A stretch of 42,123 bases of DNA from REEB426 sp964551975 (GTDB lineage: Bacteria > Actinomycetota > Actinomycetes > S36-B12): assembly GCA_964551975.1 (NCBI GenBank), contig CAZKFI010000012.1:1-42123 (forward strand), written 5' to 3'. The translations under genes and the position numbers were made by a program. Shown in pieces: positions 7,411-14,579 of the stretch. Each line of letters opens with the position of its first letter. The first letter of the stretch is position 1. The notes below the pieces were generated by a model. That model was not told where the DNA came from. It was given only the letters and a program-made list of their open reading frames with translations, and made no database searches.

Positions 7411-9676
7411 GTGGCTCCTCGGGGAGGGCCGGGGCATCCGGGCTGAAGTCCCCATCCGGCGTCTCACCCTCGATGGGAGCTTCGGGGTCGAAGTCTGATG
7501 AATCCTCAGGAGAGGCGTTCTCGAAGACGAACTCCTCCTCGCTGACTTCGGTGTCCTGTGAGTTCGCACCCGGCACGCTGGCCAGGCCCCGGCCCGGTCG
7601 CAACCCCCACTTCGATGCCAGCGAGAACTGCACCGGGTTGCTGCCTTCTAGGGCCGAGGTCATTGCTGACTTCCAGATCGGTCCGGGCAATGTTCCGCCG
7701 AAGACCTGCGCGTAATAGGTGTCGTTGATCTCCAGGTCCTTCATCGGGTATCGGAATCCACCCCGCGGATCACCCACCCAGACCGCTGCCGCCAGATCGG
7801 GCGTGAAACCACAGAACCAGACTGCGGCCGAGTCGTTCGTCGTACCGGTCTTGCCTGCTGCTGGTCGATCAGCAAGCGACATCCGTGCACCGGTACGGCC
7901 TTGGATCGGTCCATCGACGACATAGGTGAGCAGAGCGGTAACCGAATCGGCAACCTCCTCGCTGACGACCTGGGTGCAGTCGATCGGCGGGACCGGCACG
8001 GCGGCGCCGTCACGATCACGGATATCCAAGATCACTCGGGGTGCGCAGTATTGACCATGGGCGGCAAAGCCGGCGTACGCCGCAGCCATCTGCAGCGGCG
8101 TGACCTCCATGGTGCCCAGCGTGAACGATGGCACCCGCAGCAGCGGTTCACCACTGCCTCGGAACACACCCATCTCCTCAGCAATCTCCACTGGGCGGCA
8201 GAGACCCGTGCGTTCCTCAATGGCCATGAAGTAGGTATTGATCGAGTAGGCGGTGCCTTGAGGCATGGCGAAGGTGCCCTGACCGGTGGAGTTTCGCACC
8301 GTCACCGGTGGGAACGGTATGCCGGTCTCGCACTCCTTGAATTTGGTGAAGGTGGCCGGACTCGGTGAGCGGATGGGCTCGAACGGTGAGATACCAGCCT
8401 CGAGTGCCGCAGCCAAGGTAAACACTTTGAATGTCGACCCGGCCTGCATGCCGATCGTGCCGCCGTGCTGACGGTCCACGTTGTAGTTGTAGGTGGTGTT
8501 GCCGACTCCGGATGTCCCCCAGCGACGGTTCTGCGCCATTGCGATGACGTTGCCGGTTCCCGGTTCCACCATGCTGATTGCGGCAGCCTTCTTGCTTGGA
8601 TCTTCGATGGGAATCGTCGACGTGACTGCGTCGAATGCACCGGCTTGGGCTTTGGGATCCAGTGTGGTGCGAATGATGTAGCCACCTCGCCGCAAGAACG
8701 CCTCGCGCGCCTCCGGGGTGTCGCCGAATGCCGGATTATTGCGGATGGTCTGCAGTACGTAGTCGCAGAAGAAGGGAGCCTCACTGGTGGTGCAGCCATT
8801 GGTCGCTGCTGTGGGACGTACGAGAAGGCTCATCGGCACACGCTGGGCCTTCTCAGCATCCTGCGGGGAGATGAAACCAACTTCCGCCATGCGCCGCAGG
8901 ACTACGTCACGACGCTTTTGCGACAGTTCCGGGTTGCGAAGCGGATCGAAGGCCACCGGCTGTTGCACGATGCCGGCCAGGGTCGCAGCCTCCGGCAGTG
9001 TCAGTTCGGCTGCGGTCTTGGAGAAGTAGCGACGGGCCGCTGCCTCGACACCGTAGGCGCCAGCGCCGAAGTAGACGATGTTCAGGTATCGCTCGAGGAT
9101 CTCAGCTTTGTCGAAGCGTCGTTCCAGGGCGAGGGCAAAGCGCACTTCCCGCAACTTGCGAACCGTGCTCTGACCACGCGCGGCCTGCAGTTCCTCAGCG
9201 GTGGTTGCTTGGTTCACCAGCACGTTCTTGACGTACTGCATGGTGAGCGTTGAAGCACCCTGTTGCACGCCCCCGGCAGAGGTGTTGCGCGCGAGAGCGC
9301 GGACTGCTCCACGAATATCAAAGCCGTAGTGGTCCAAGAACCGGGCGTCCTCAATCGCGACGATGGCCTGGCGCATCGCGGGAGAGACAGCCGTCAGTGG
9401 AACCTCCTCGCGATTCTGGTAGTACAGCGTGGCCAAGGGAGAACCATCGGCAGCGAGGATCAGTGTGCGCTGCGGAAGTGGCGGCGTTTCAATATCGTCA
9501 GGAAGGTTCTCGAATGCCTGCGCGAGGTTGCGCGCACCGGCGCCAGCTCCTCCCACAAATGGCAGAGCGATGGCCGCACTGATTACGCCGGCCAGGATGC
9601 CGACGAGCAGAAGCAGGCTCAACCGACCGAGAGCGGCACGGCGCCCCCGGTTACCAGCTGCTCTGCGCACCATCAT
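7400..9676 (-). CDS. ponA2: Class A penicillin-binding protein (bifunctional transglycosylase/transpeptidase)
   Basis: Builds and crosslinks peptidoglycan outside the membrane. From the tandem ATGs (9676/9673) it has 758 residues. Order of parts: short basic cytosolic tail, one TM helix (LSLLLLVGILAGVISAAIAL), GT51 glycosyltransferase domain with IEDARFLDHYGFD and QGASTLTMQYVKN, then a transpeptidase domain with the nucleophile in QAGSTFKVF (SxxK), SINTYF (SxN) and AGKTGTTN (KTG). The C-terminus is an acidic Pro-rich tail; no PASTA domain was recognised, although the mycobacterial PonA2 has one. The upstream extension to 9811 is not used because it would run across the intergenic palindrome. 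It is divergent from whiB4, as in mycobacteria and streptomycetes. Confidence 0.95.
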   Translation of the reverse strand: MMVRRAAGNRGRRAALGRLSLLLLVGILAGVISAAIALPFVGGAGAGARNLAQAFENLPDDIETPPLPQRTLILAADGSPLATLYYQNREEVPLTAVSPAMRQAIVAIEDARFLDHYGFDIRGAVRALARNTSAGGVQQGASTLTMQYVKNVLVNQATTAEELQAARGQSTVRKLREVRFALALERRFDKAEILERYLNIVYFGAGAYGVEAAARRYFSKTAAELTLPEAATLAGIVQQPVAFDPLRNPELSQKRRDVVLRRMAEVGFISPQDAEKAQRVPMSLLVRPTAATNGCTTSEAPFFCDYVLQTIRNNPAFGDTPEAREAFLRRGGYIIRTTLDPKAQAGAFDAVTSTIPIEDPSKKAAAISMVEPGTGNVIAMAQNRRWGTSGVGNTTYNYNVDRQHGGTIGMQAGSTFKVFTLAAALEAGISPFEPIRSPSPATFTKFKECETGIPFPPVTVRNSTGQGTFAMPQGTAYSINTYFMAIEERTGLCRPVEIAEEMGVFRGSGEPLLRVPSFTLGTMEVTPLQMAAAYAGFAAHGQYCAPRVILDIRDRDGAAVPVPPIDCTQVVSEEVADSVTALLTYVVDGPIQGRTGARMSLADRPAAGKTGTTNDSAAVWFCGFTPDLAAAVWVGDPRGGFRYPMKDLEINDTYYAQVFGGTLPGPIWKSAMTSALEGSNPVQFSLASKWGLRPGRGLASVPGANSQDTEVSEEEFVFENASPEDSSDFDPEAPIEGETPDGDFSPDAPALPEEPPNP

Positions 9677-9719
9677 CAGACGCCAGCGTAGGTGGGCGGG
9701 TTCCCCATGGCGCCCCGGA

Positions 9720-9725
9720 AGTATA
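9720..9725 (-). promoter_or_regulatory. Predicted -10 box for ponA2
   Basis: TATACT on the minus strand, close to the -10 consensus, would give a 5' UTR of about 35 nt to the ATG at 9676. It abuts the outer end of the 36-bp palindrome, which would therefore cover the -35 region. Confidence 0.45.
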
Positions 9726-9761
9726 GTTCTAAAGAATGAGTTTAAACTAGTTCTTTTGAAC
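9726..9761. promoter_or_regulatory. 36-bp near-perfect palindrome between ponA2 and whiB4
   Basis: Left half GTTCTAAAGAATGAGTTT; the reverse complement of the right half is GTTCAAAAGAACTAGTTT. The halves match at 15 of 18 positions around the central AGTTTAAACT. It is much more AT-rich than its surroundings and lies within the 173-bp divergent promoter region. It is probably an operator or a regulator-bound dyad; the binding factor is unknown. Confidence 0.7.
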
Positions 9762-9808
9762 CTAGAGGGACGGATTCGGGCGGCGTACCGTCCGGCGAAC
9801 GGGACAGC

Positions 9809-9826
9809 CACTCACCGTGGTGACTG
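9809..9826. promoter_or_regulatory. 18-bp inverted repeat ahead of the whiB4 RBS
   Basis: CACTCACC and GGTGACTG flank a GT centre, with 7 of 8 half-site positions complementary. It ends 3 bp before the Shine-Dalgarno of whiB4. It could be an operator or an mRNA hairpin near the start; no binding partner can be named. Confidence 0.35.
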
Positions 9827-9849
9827 ACCGGAGGAGGGAATAACCGCAG

Positions 9850-10161
9850 ATGTTTGATCACGACTGGGCGGCAAAGGCCGCCTGCCGTACTGCCGACCCG
9901 GACACCCTCTTCGTGCAGGGTGCAGCCCAGAATCGAGCGAAGGCCATCTGTGCGGGATGCCAGGTGCGCACCGAGTGCCTGGCTGATGCCCTGGACAACC
10001 GTGTGGAGTTCGGGGTGTGGGGTGGCATGACAGAGCGGGAGCGCAGGGCGCTGCTGCGGCGACGACCCAATGTGACGAGTTGGCGGCACCTGCTGCAAAC
10101 CGCGCAGAGCGAGTTCGAGCGCCAGACGATCCTCACCGGTCGGTCCGTCCGAGCCTCCTAG
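9850..10161 (+). CDS. whiB4: WhiB-family iron-sulfur regulator (WhiB4/WblA type)
   Basis: A 103-residue WhiB-like protein. Four cysteines (C12, C34, C37, C43) in the Cx21Cx2Cx5C pattern bind a [4Fe-4S] cluster, followed by the G[VI]WGG turn (GVWGGMTERERR) and a basic region RRRP that contacts DNA. Such proteins sense oxygen, NO or redox state. The position divergent from a class A PBP and convergent with the ArsA-like pair matches Rv3681c (WhiB4) and Streptomyces WblA. The Shine-Dalgarno GGAGGAGGG (9830-9838) is strong but lies 11 nt from the ATG, a longer spacing than usual. Its stop codon is part of a hairpin shared with the convergent gene. Confidence 0.93.
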   Translation: MFDHDWAAKAACRTADPDTLFVQGAAQNRAKAICAGCQVRTECLADALDNRVEFGVWGGMTERERRALLRRRPNVTSWRHLLQTAQSEFERQTILTGRSVRAS

Positions 10162-10184
10162 GGATTCGCTGGGGGGATCCCTAG
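10158..10184. terminator. Bidirectional hairpin shared by two convergent stop codons
   Basis: CTAGGGAT (10158-10165) and ATCCCTAG (10177-10184) form a perfect 8-bp stem with an 11-nt loop. Each arm contains the TAG stop of one of the two convergent genes (whiB4 and the ArsA-like gene), so one symmetric element can end both transcripts. Confidence 0.6.
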
Positions 10185-11356
10185 CTGGGCACTCTTGGCC
10201 CGACACTCCTGGATAGGAGGTCGCCCACGGCGCGCAGGCCCGGCAGGTCATGAACGTCCTCAGCGAGAGCCGGAACGCTGGCCTGTGGCACCTTGGGATG
10301 CGCCGCGCTGAACCGCTGGGTGAGTCTGCGTTGACGCTCAGCAATGCGCACGCGCTCAGCATGCAATCGCAGCAACGCCGCCGTTAGGGCACCCGGCTCA
10401 GAGCGAGCGTCGATACGCTCGGCCGCCGCTGCCGCCTGCTCCGCGGAAAGCTTGGGGTCGATGACCTCCTGCATGCGATTGAGTACAAGGCCGGCCAACG
10501 GCATTGATTCAGTGCGTAAACGATCGACAAAATAGGCCGCCTCACGTAGGGCATCTGGTTCCGGTGCCGCGATGACGATGAAGCTCGTCCCCGGATCCTT
10601 CAATAGGGCGTAGGTAGCGTCAGCGCGCTCACGGAAACCACCGAAGGTGGTGTCGATAGCGGCGATGAACGACCCGATATCGAGCAGTACCTGAGCACCC
10701 AGGATCTTGTTGAGAACTGAGGTAAACAGGCCGAAGCCCACCGCTGCGATCCGACCGATACCACGCCCGGCACCACGTGCCGGGGCGGTCAGGATGCGAA
10801 TGAAGCGCCCATCGAGGAAGGACCCAAGTCGTGTGGGAGCGTCAAGGAAATCCAGCGCACTTCGCGACGGCGGTGTGTCGACCACGATGAGGTCCCAGGT
10901 GCCCTCACTGTCCGCCTTGGCGCGCAGTTGGCCGAGTTTCTCCATCGCCATGTATTCCTGCGTTCCGGCAAACGATGACGACAGTGCTTGGTAGAAGGGG
11001 TTTTCCAGGATGGCCTGCGCGCGTTCTGGGTCTGCGTGTGCTTCGACGACCTCGTCGAAGGTGCGCTTCATATCAAGCATCATCGCGTGCAGGCTGCCCT
11101 GTGAATCGCGCGCTTCGGTGCCGACAACCAACCGAGGAGTGTTGTCTAACTGATCAAGGCCCATGGCCTGCGCCAGTCTGCGCGCCGGATCGATGGTCAG
11201 TACGCAGACATTTCGGCCATGCTCAGCGGCTCGAAGCCCAATTGCTGCCGCAGTGGTGGTTTTGCCAACGCCACCTGCTCCCGTGCAGACGATGATGCGA
11301 GTGGTGGGATCGTTGATGAGTTGGTCGATATCCAACGGCGGTATGTCACGCTGCAT
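10181..11356 (-). CDS. ArsA/GET3-like anion-transporting ATPase, second of a pair (Rv3680-like)
   Basis: A 391-residue SIMIBI-class ATPase. Visible are the deviant Walker A loop CTGAGGVGKTTTAAAIG, a switch-like IDPARRLAQAMGL, and the Walker B region IVVDTPPSRSALDFLDAP. There is no TM segment, so it is cytosolic or peripheral. The mycobacterial pair Rv3679/Rv3680 (GET3 homologues called BagA and BagB) forms a complex, and this gene corresponds to the second member. The start at ATG 11356 overlaps the end of the upstream ArsA-like gene by 11 bp, so the two are co-translated. The substrate, tail-anchored proteins or an anion, is unknown. The C-terminal part (about residue 300 on) is helical and rich in Arg/Ala. 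Confidence 0.88.
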   Translation of the reverse strand: MQRDIPPLDIDQLINDPTTRIIVCTGAGGVGKTTTAAAIGLRAAEHGRNVCVLTIDPARRLAQAMGLDQLDNTPRLVVGTEARDSQGSLHAMMLDMKRTFDEVVEAHADPERAQAILENPFYQALSSSFAGTQEYMAMEKLGQLRAKADSEGTWDLIVVDTPPSRSALDFLDAPTRLGSFLDGRFIRILTAPARGAGRGIGRIAAVGFGLFTSVLNKILGAQVLLDIGSFIAAIDTTFGGFRERADATYALLKDPGTSFIVIAAPEPDALREAAYFVDRLRTESMPLAGLVLNRMQEVIDPKLSAEQAAAAAERIDARSEPGALTAALLRLHAERVRIAERQRRLTQRFSAAHPKVPQASVPALAEDVHDLPGLRAVGDLLSRSVGPRVPS

Positions 11357-12344
11357 GGACCCACCCACTGCGCATGGTCTCAGCCAGGATGTACAGCGCC
11401 CCGATGTCGATTCCATCAGCCAGAAGTGGCAGATCGACGATGGGCATACCCAGCGTCGTCAATCGCTGGCGCTCACGTTGTTCTAGGTCGATGCGCTGCA
11501 CGTGATCCACCGCCTCCTGCACCAACCCGGCCACGACGACATCGGTGTCGGTACCAGCCATCGTCGAAGCGATGACCTGACGCATCTCCGCTAGTGGCAG
11601 CACGCCCGCGCGAGCGGCATCCATCTGAGCAGGGGTGAGCATGGGTGGCCGTGACATGTTGACGAACAGGTCACCGACCGGCAGTCCCGCTGCCCGGAGC
11701 TCGGCAACACCGTCGATGGTTTCCTGAACCGGCATCTCTTCCAGGATGGTGACCATGTGAACCTTGGTGTGCTCCGAGGCGATGACACTCATCACCAATT
11801 CGGCATGGTTATGAATGGGCCCCACTCGGGCCAGCCCAGAAACCTCCGCGTTCACATTGAGGAACCGCGTGATCCGCCCGGTAGGCGGGCCATCAAGAAC
11901 CACGGCGTCATAGGCGTCGGGTAAGCCCTTATCGCGCCGACGCACGACTTCGCAGGCTTTGCCGGTGAGCAACACATCCCGCAGGCCTGGTGCGATGGTG
12001 GTCGCGAAATCGACTGCGCCCATGCGGCGTAGTGCTGATCCCGCCTTGCGCAGGTTGTAGAAGATCTCTAGATAGTCAAGCAGTGCCTCGCCCGGATCCA
12101 CGGCCAGTGCCCAGACCTCGCCGCCATCAAGGGCGACTGCGACGCGGCGTTCCTCGTAGGGCAGCGGCGGCGTGTCAAAGAGCTGTGCGATGCCCTGACG
12201 TCCCTCAACTTCCATCAGCAACGTTCGCTGCCCGCCGGCTGCCAAGGCCATGGCCAAAGATGCGGCCACCGTCGTCTTGCCGGTACCCCCTTTACCGGTG
12301 ACCACGTGGAAGGTGGTCGCCGGAGCGGAGCCTGAGGTACTCAC
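11346..12344 (-). CDS. ArsA/GET3-like ATPase, first of a pair (Rv3679-like)
   Basis: A 332-residue paralogue of its downstream partner with a canonical deviant Walker A (VVTGKGGTGKTTVAASLA), the switch-like segment MEVEGRQGIAQLF, and the Walker B region AVVLDGPPTGRITRFLNV. The partner's ARRLAQAMG motif is replaced by GRQGIAQLF, so the two paralogues are not interchangeable, which fits a heteromeric ATPase. GTG 12344 is chosen over TTG 12347 because TAGGCT ends exactly 6 nt before the GTG and no Shine-Dalgarno is present. It is divergent from the DUF4177 gene across a 62-bp spacer. Confidence 0.88.
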   Translation of the reverse strand: MSTSGSAPATTFHVVTGKGGTGKTTVAASLAMALAAGGQRTLLMEVEGRQGIAQLFDTPPLPYEERRVAVALDGGEVWALAVDPGEALLDYLEIFYNLRKAGSALRRMGAVDFATTIAPGLRDVLLTGKACEVVRRRDKGLPDAYDAVVLDGPPTGRITRFLNVNAEVSGLARVGPIHNHAELVMSVIASEHTKVHMVTILEEMPVQETIDGVAELRAAGLPVGDLFVNMSRPPMLTPAQMDAARAGVLPLAEMRQVIASTMAGTDTDVVVAGLVQEAVDHVQRIDLEQRERQRLTTLGMPIVDLPLLADGIDIGALYILAETMRSGWVHAA

Positions 12345-12350
12345 CAAGGA

Positions 12351-12356
12351 AGCCTA
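12351..12356 (-). promoter_or_regulatory. Predicted -10 box for the leaderless ArsA-like operon
   Basis: TAGGCT on the minus strand, 6 nt before GTG 12344. The 12373-12378 site that reads TTGCCA on the plus strand reads TGGCAA on this strand with a 16-nt spacer, a weak -35. Confidence 0.5.
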
Positions 12357-12372
12357 GACCGCATCCGCCGCC

Positions 12373-12400
12373 TTGCCAGTCTCGAGCGCAGCGCTACTGT
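12373..12400 (+). promoter_or_regulatory. Predicted -35/-10 promoter for the leaderless DUF4177 gene
   Basis: TTGCCA (12373-12378), a 16-nt spacer, then TACTGT (12395-12400) ending 6 nt before the ATG at 12407. There is no Shine-Dalgarno. This is the best-formed promoter of the leaderless set in the window. Confidence 0.6.
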
Positions 12401-12406
12401 CATGGC

Positions 12407-12565
12407 ATGACGCGATGGGAGTACGCCACGGCGCCGCTGCTGGTCCATGCCACGAAGCAGATCCTGGATACCTGGGGCCAGGACGGCTGGGAGTTGGTGC
12501 AGGTAGTCCCAGGTCCCAACCCAGAGAGCATGGTCGCCTATTTCAAGCGACCCGTTTCGGGGTGA
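12407..12565 (+). CDS. DUF4177-type small protein
   Basis: A 52-codon gene. The product begins MTRWEYATAPLL, contains DTWGQDGWELVQVVPGP and ends MVAYFKRPVSG. The W-E-Y-A start, the GQDGWELV core and the terminal FKRP are the marks of the DUF4177 fold, a small beta-rich domain of unknown function. A gene of this size is annotated at the same place in M. tuberculosis (Rv3678A, from memory). It is driven by a good leaderless promoter, is divergent from the ArsA-like pair, and ends 4 nt before the RidA start, so the two are likely co-transcribed. The function is unknown; conservation next to the ATPase pair suggests a related role. Confidence 0.85.
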   Translation: MTRWEYATAPLLVHATKQILDTWGQDGWELVQVVPGPNPESMVAYFKRPVSG

Positions 12566-12569
12566 CCTG

Positions 12570-13028
12570 GTGAACGTGCAGCAACGCCTTGAGGCATTGG
12601 GCATCACCCTGCCGGAGGTCGTTCCTCCGGTTGCCTCGTACGTACCAGCTGTTCGTAGCGGCAACCTGGTCTTCACGTCCGGGCAGATTCCCCTGGTCGA
12701 TGGTGAAGTGCCACTCACCGGCAAGGTCGGTGGTGCTGTCTCCGCGGAACAGGCGAGTGATCTGGCCCGGATCTGCGCACTCAACGCACTGGCCGCACTC
12801 ACCACGGTGATCGATCTGGACCAAGTGGTGCGCGTAGTCAAGGTGCTCGGCTTCGTGGCCAGTGAACCGCACTTCACCGCCCAGTCATCCGTCGTCAACG
12901 GCGCGAGCGACCTGCTGAAGCAGGTCTTCGGCGATGCCGGGGCCCATGCTCGCTCAGCGGTCGGTGTTGCCGTGCTGCCGCTGGACTCCCCGGTTGAGGT
13001 CGAGTTGGTGGTTGAGGTTCACGACTGA
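12570..13028 (+). CDS. RidA/YjgF family enamine-imine deaminase
   Basis: A 152-residue RidA-type protein (Rv3678c position). The family hydrolyses reactive enamine/imine intermediates made by PLP enzymes. Segments: VPAVRSGNLVFTSGQIPLVDGEVPLTGKVG near the N-terminus, LARICALNALAALTTVIDL in the middle, and the C-terminal AGAHARSAVGVAVLPLDSPVEVELVVEV, where the conserved R(S/T)xVGV arginine that binds substrate carboxylates is present. It is longer than the 128-residue E. coli protein, in line with the actinobacterial subgroup. GTG 12570 is chosen; a second GTG two codons later is possible. It lies 4 nt after the DUF4177 gene. Confidence 0.92.
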   Translation: MNVQQRLEALGITLPEVVPPVASYVPAVRSGNLVFTSGQIPLVDGEVPLTGKVGGAVSAEQASDLARICALNALAALTTVIDLDQVVRVVKVLGFVASEPHFTAQSSVVNGASDLLKQVFGDAGAHARSAVGVAVLPLDSPVEVELVVEVHD

Positions 13029-13039
13029 TCGGTAGGACG

Positions 13040-13762
13040 ATGGCTGAGTCACCGGTAGCAGCTGCACCTGCGGCGACGGTGCTCGTCCTGCGTGATGGCG
13101 ATCAAGGACCGGAGCTGTTCATGATGCGCCGGGTGGACTCCATGCCGTTTGCCCCAGGGATGTACGTCTTTCCGGGCGGACGTCTTGATCGCGAAGACCA
13201 TCAACCAATGCCGAAGGTGGATTCACCGGCCCTCATTGATGCGCTGGGTCGTTCCACGGTCACACCTGCGCAACTGTGGGCCCTGCTGCACTGCGCTGAG
13301 CGCGAGGTGCGCGAGGAGGCCGGAGTCGCGATCACGGTTGACGACCTGACACTGGTCGGGCGCTGGGTCACGCCGGAATTCGAGTCACGCCGGTACGACG
13401 TGCACTTCTTTGCGGCACATCTGCCTGAGGGCCAGGTTCCCTATTCCGCGTCGTCGGAAACCGACCTAGCAGGCTGGTTCACGCCGGATCACTGCCTGCA
13501 GGCCTTCGCCAACGGCAGCATGCCGATGTTGCCCCCGACGTTGGCCATGCTCGCCTCATGCGCCGGACACCGCAGTTCGACCGAGTTGCTCAAGTCACTG
13601 GGGTCCACTCAGGTGCGGCCCTACCTACCGCGGCCGCTGGGTGGCGATCGTGAGATCTGGTGCATAGTCGACGCAGAGACCAACGAGGTTCTGGTTCCAC
13701 GGATTCGTCGCCCGCATGCCCGGGAGTCCAATGCAGGTCCGTTACCGGCGGGGCTGACGTGA
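13040..13762 (+). CDS. Nudix hydrolase with a split Nudix box (NUDT19-like)
   Basis: A 240-residue Nudix-fold protein. The Nudix signature Gx5Ex7REUxEExGU is interrupted: GGRLDRED comes first, then about 37 residues of insertion, then the catalytic helix REVREEAGVAI. NUDT19-type acyl-CoA/nucleotide diphosphatases carry a comparable insertion inside the box. The fold otherwise looks complete: ATVLVLRDGDQGPELFMMRR, FAPGMYVFPGGR, LVGRWVTPEFESRRYDVHFFAA. TAGGA lies 4 nt before the ATG. The stop overlaps the start of the next gene as GTGA. The substrate cannot be read from sequence; a CoA ester is the best guess. Confidence 0.85.
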   Translation: MAESPVAAAPAATVLVLRDGDQGPELFMMRRVDSMPFAPGMYVFPGGRLDREDHQPMPKVDSPALIDALGRSTVTPAQLWALLHCAEREVREEAGVAITVDDLTLVGRWVTPEFESRRYDVHFFAAHLPEGQVPYSASSETDLAGWFTPDHCLQAFANGSMPMLPPTLAMLASCAGHRSSTELLKSLGSTQVRPYLPRPLGGDREIWCIVDAETNEVLVPRIRRPHARESNAGPLPAGLT

Positions 13763-14547
13763 GCGGACTACTACTGCCCGGTGGTCAGGGGCCGTGGTTC
13801 GGCGGTGCCGTTGATGGCCATGACGGTGTTCAACTCTTCTGCGTCCTGGCACCGAACGCCTCACCCATGACGCTGGACGGCACGAACACCTGGATCATTC
13901 CCAGGAACGGCGTCGCCCTCGTCGTGGACCCTGGGCCCGAGGATCCCAGCCACCAGCGGGCAATCGAGCAGCAACTCATCGCACTCGAAGTTGAGGTTGC
14001 CGGCATCGTCTTGACCCACGCCCATCCCGACCATGCCGAGGGAGCGCAAACCTGCGCGCAGCGATGGCGGGTCCCCATTCACGATGCACACCGCAATTCG
14101 CCGCGCAGTCGGCTGAACTGCGGTGGACTCGAGGTCGACATCCTGCCCACCCCAGGCCACACAGCGGACAGCGCCTGCATTCGTATCGCTCAGGGCCGAC
14201 TGCTCCTCACCGGAGACACGGTGCTGGGCAGGGGAACTTCCGTGGTGGCGTGGCCCGACGGAGACCTGGGTGACTACTTGGAGAGCCTCGCGCTGCTGGG
14301 CGAAGTTGCCCAGGACGTTGATCAGTTGCTGCCCGGACACGGTCCGGTGCTGACGGAGCCTTCGCAGGTGCTTGCCGCTTACCGCGAGCATCGGTTGCGT
14401 CGTCTCGACGAGGTGCGTGCCGCGCTGGCTGCTGGTGCGCGCACGCCCGCCGAGGTCGTCGCAGCGGTTTACGCGGATGTGCCGCGCGCCCTTTGGCCGG
14501 CTGCCGAACAGAGCGTGCGGGCGCAATTGGCCTATCTGTCGGCCTGA
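13759..14547 (+). CDS. Metallo-beta-lactamase-fold hydrolase (Rv3677c/LACTB2-like)
   Basis: A 262-residue MBL-fold hydrolase with the zinc motif THAHPDHAEG, the downstream ligands GHTADS, TGDTVLG and PGHGPV, and a C-terminal winged-helix-like tail (REHRLRRLDEVRAALAAGARTPAEVVAAVY). That tail is characteristic of the LACTB2/RNase-like group. The GTG start overlaps the Nudix stop (GTGA). In mycobacteria the same gene (Rv3677c) sits next to crp. It may act on RNA or a thioester; this is not decided by sequence. It is convergent with crp, separated by 32 bp with only a weak 5-bp stem. Confidence 0.9.
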   Translation: MSGLLLPGGQGPWFGGAVDGHDGVQLFCVLAPNASPMTLDGTNTWIIPRNGVALVVDPGPEDPSHQRAIEQQLIALEVEVAGIVLTHAHPDHAEGAQTCAQRWRVPIHDAHRNSPRSRLNCGGLEVDILPTPGHTADSACIRIAQGRLLLTGDTVLGRGTSVVAWPDGDLGDYLESLALLGEVAQDVDQLLPGHGPVLTEPSQVLAAYREHRLRRLDEVRAALAAGARTPAEVVAAVYADVPRALWPAAEQSVRAQLAYLSA

Positions 14548-14579
14548 GCTTTTTGTCGGCGCCAGGATGCTGGCCGGAC

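Noticed and set aside
8465..9253. 262-codon plus-strand ORF opposite ponA2
   Set aside because: Antisense shadow of a well-supported PBP gene; no family features in the translation.
14548..14579. Terminator between the MBL gene and crp
   Set aside because: Only a 5-bp GCCAG/CTGGC stem with poor extension; too weak to call.
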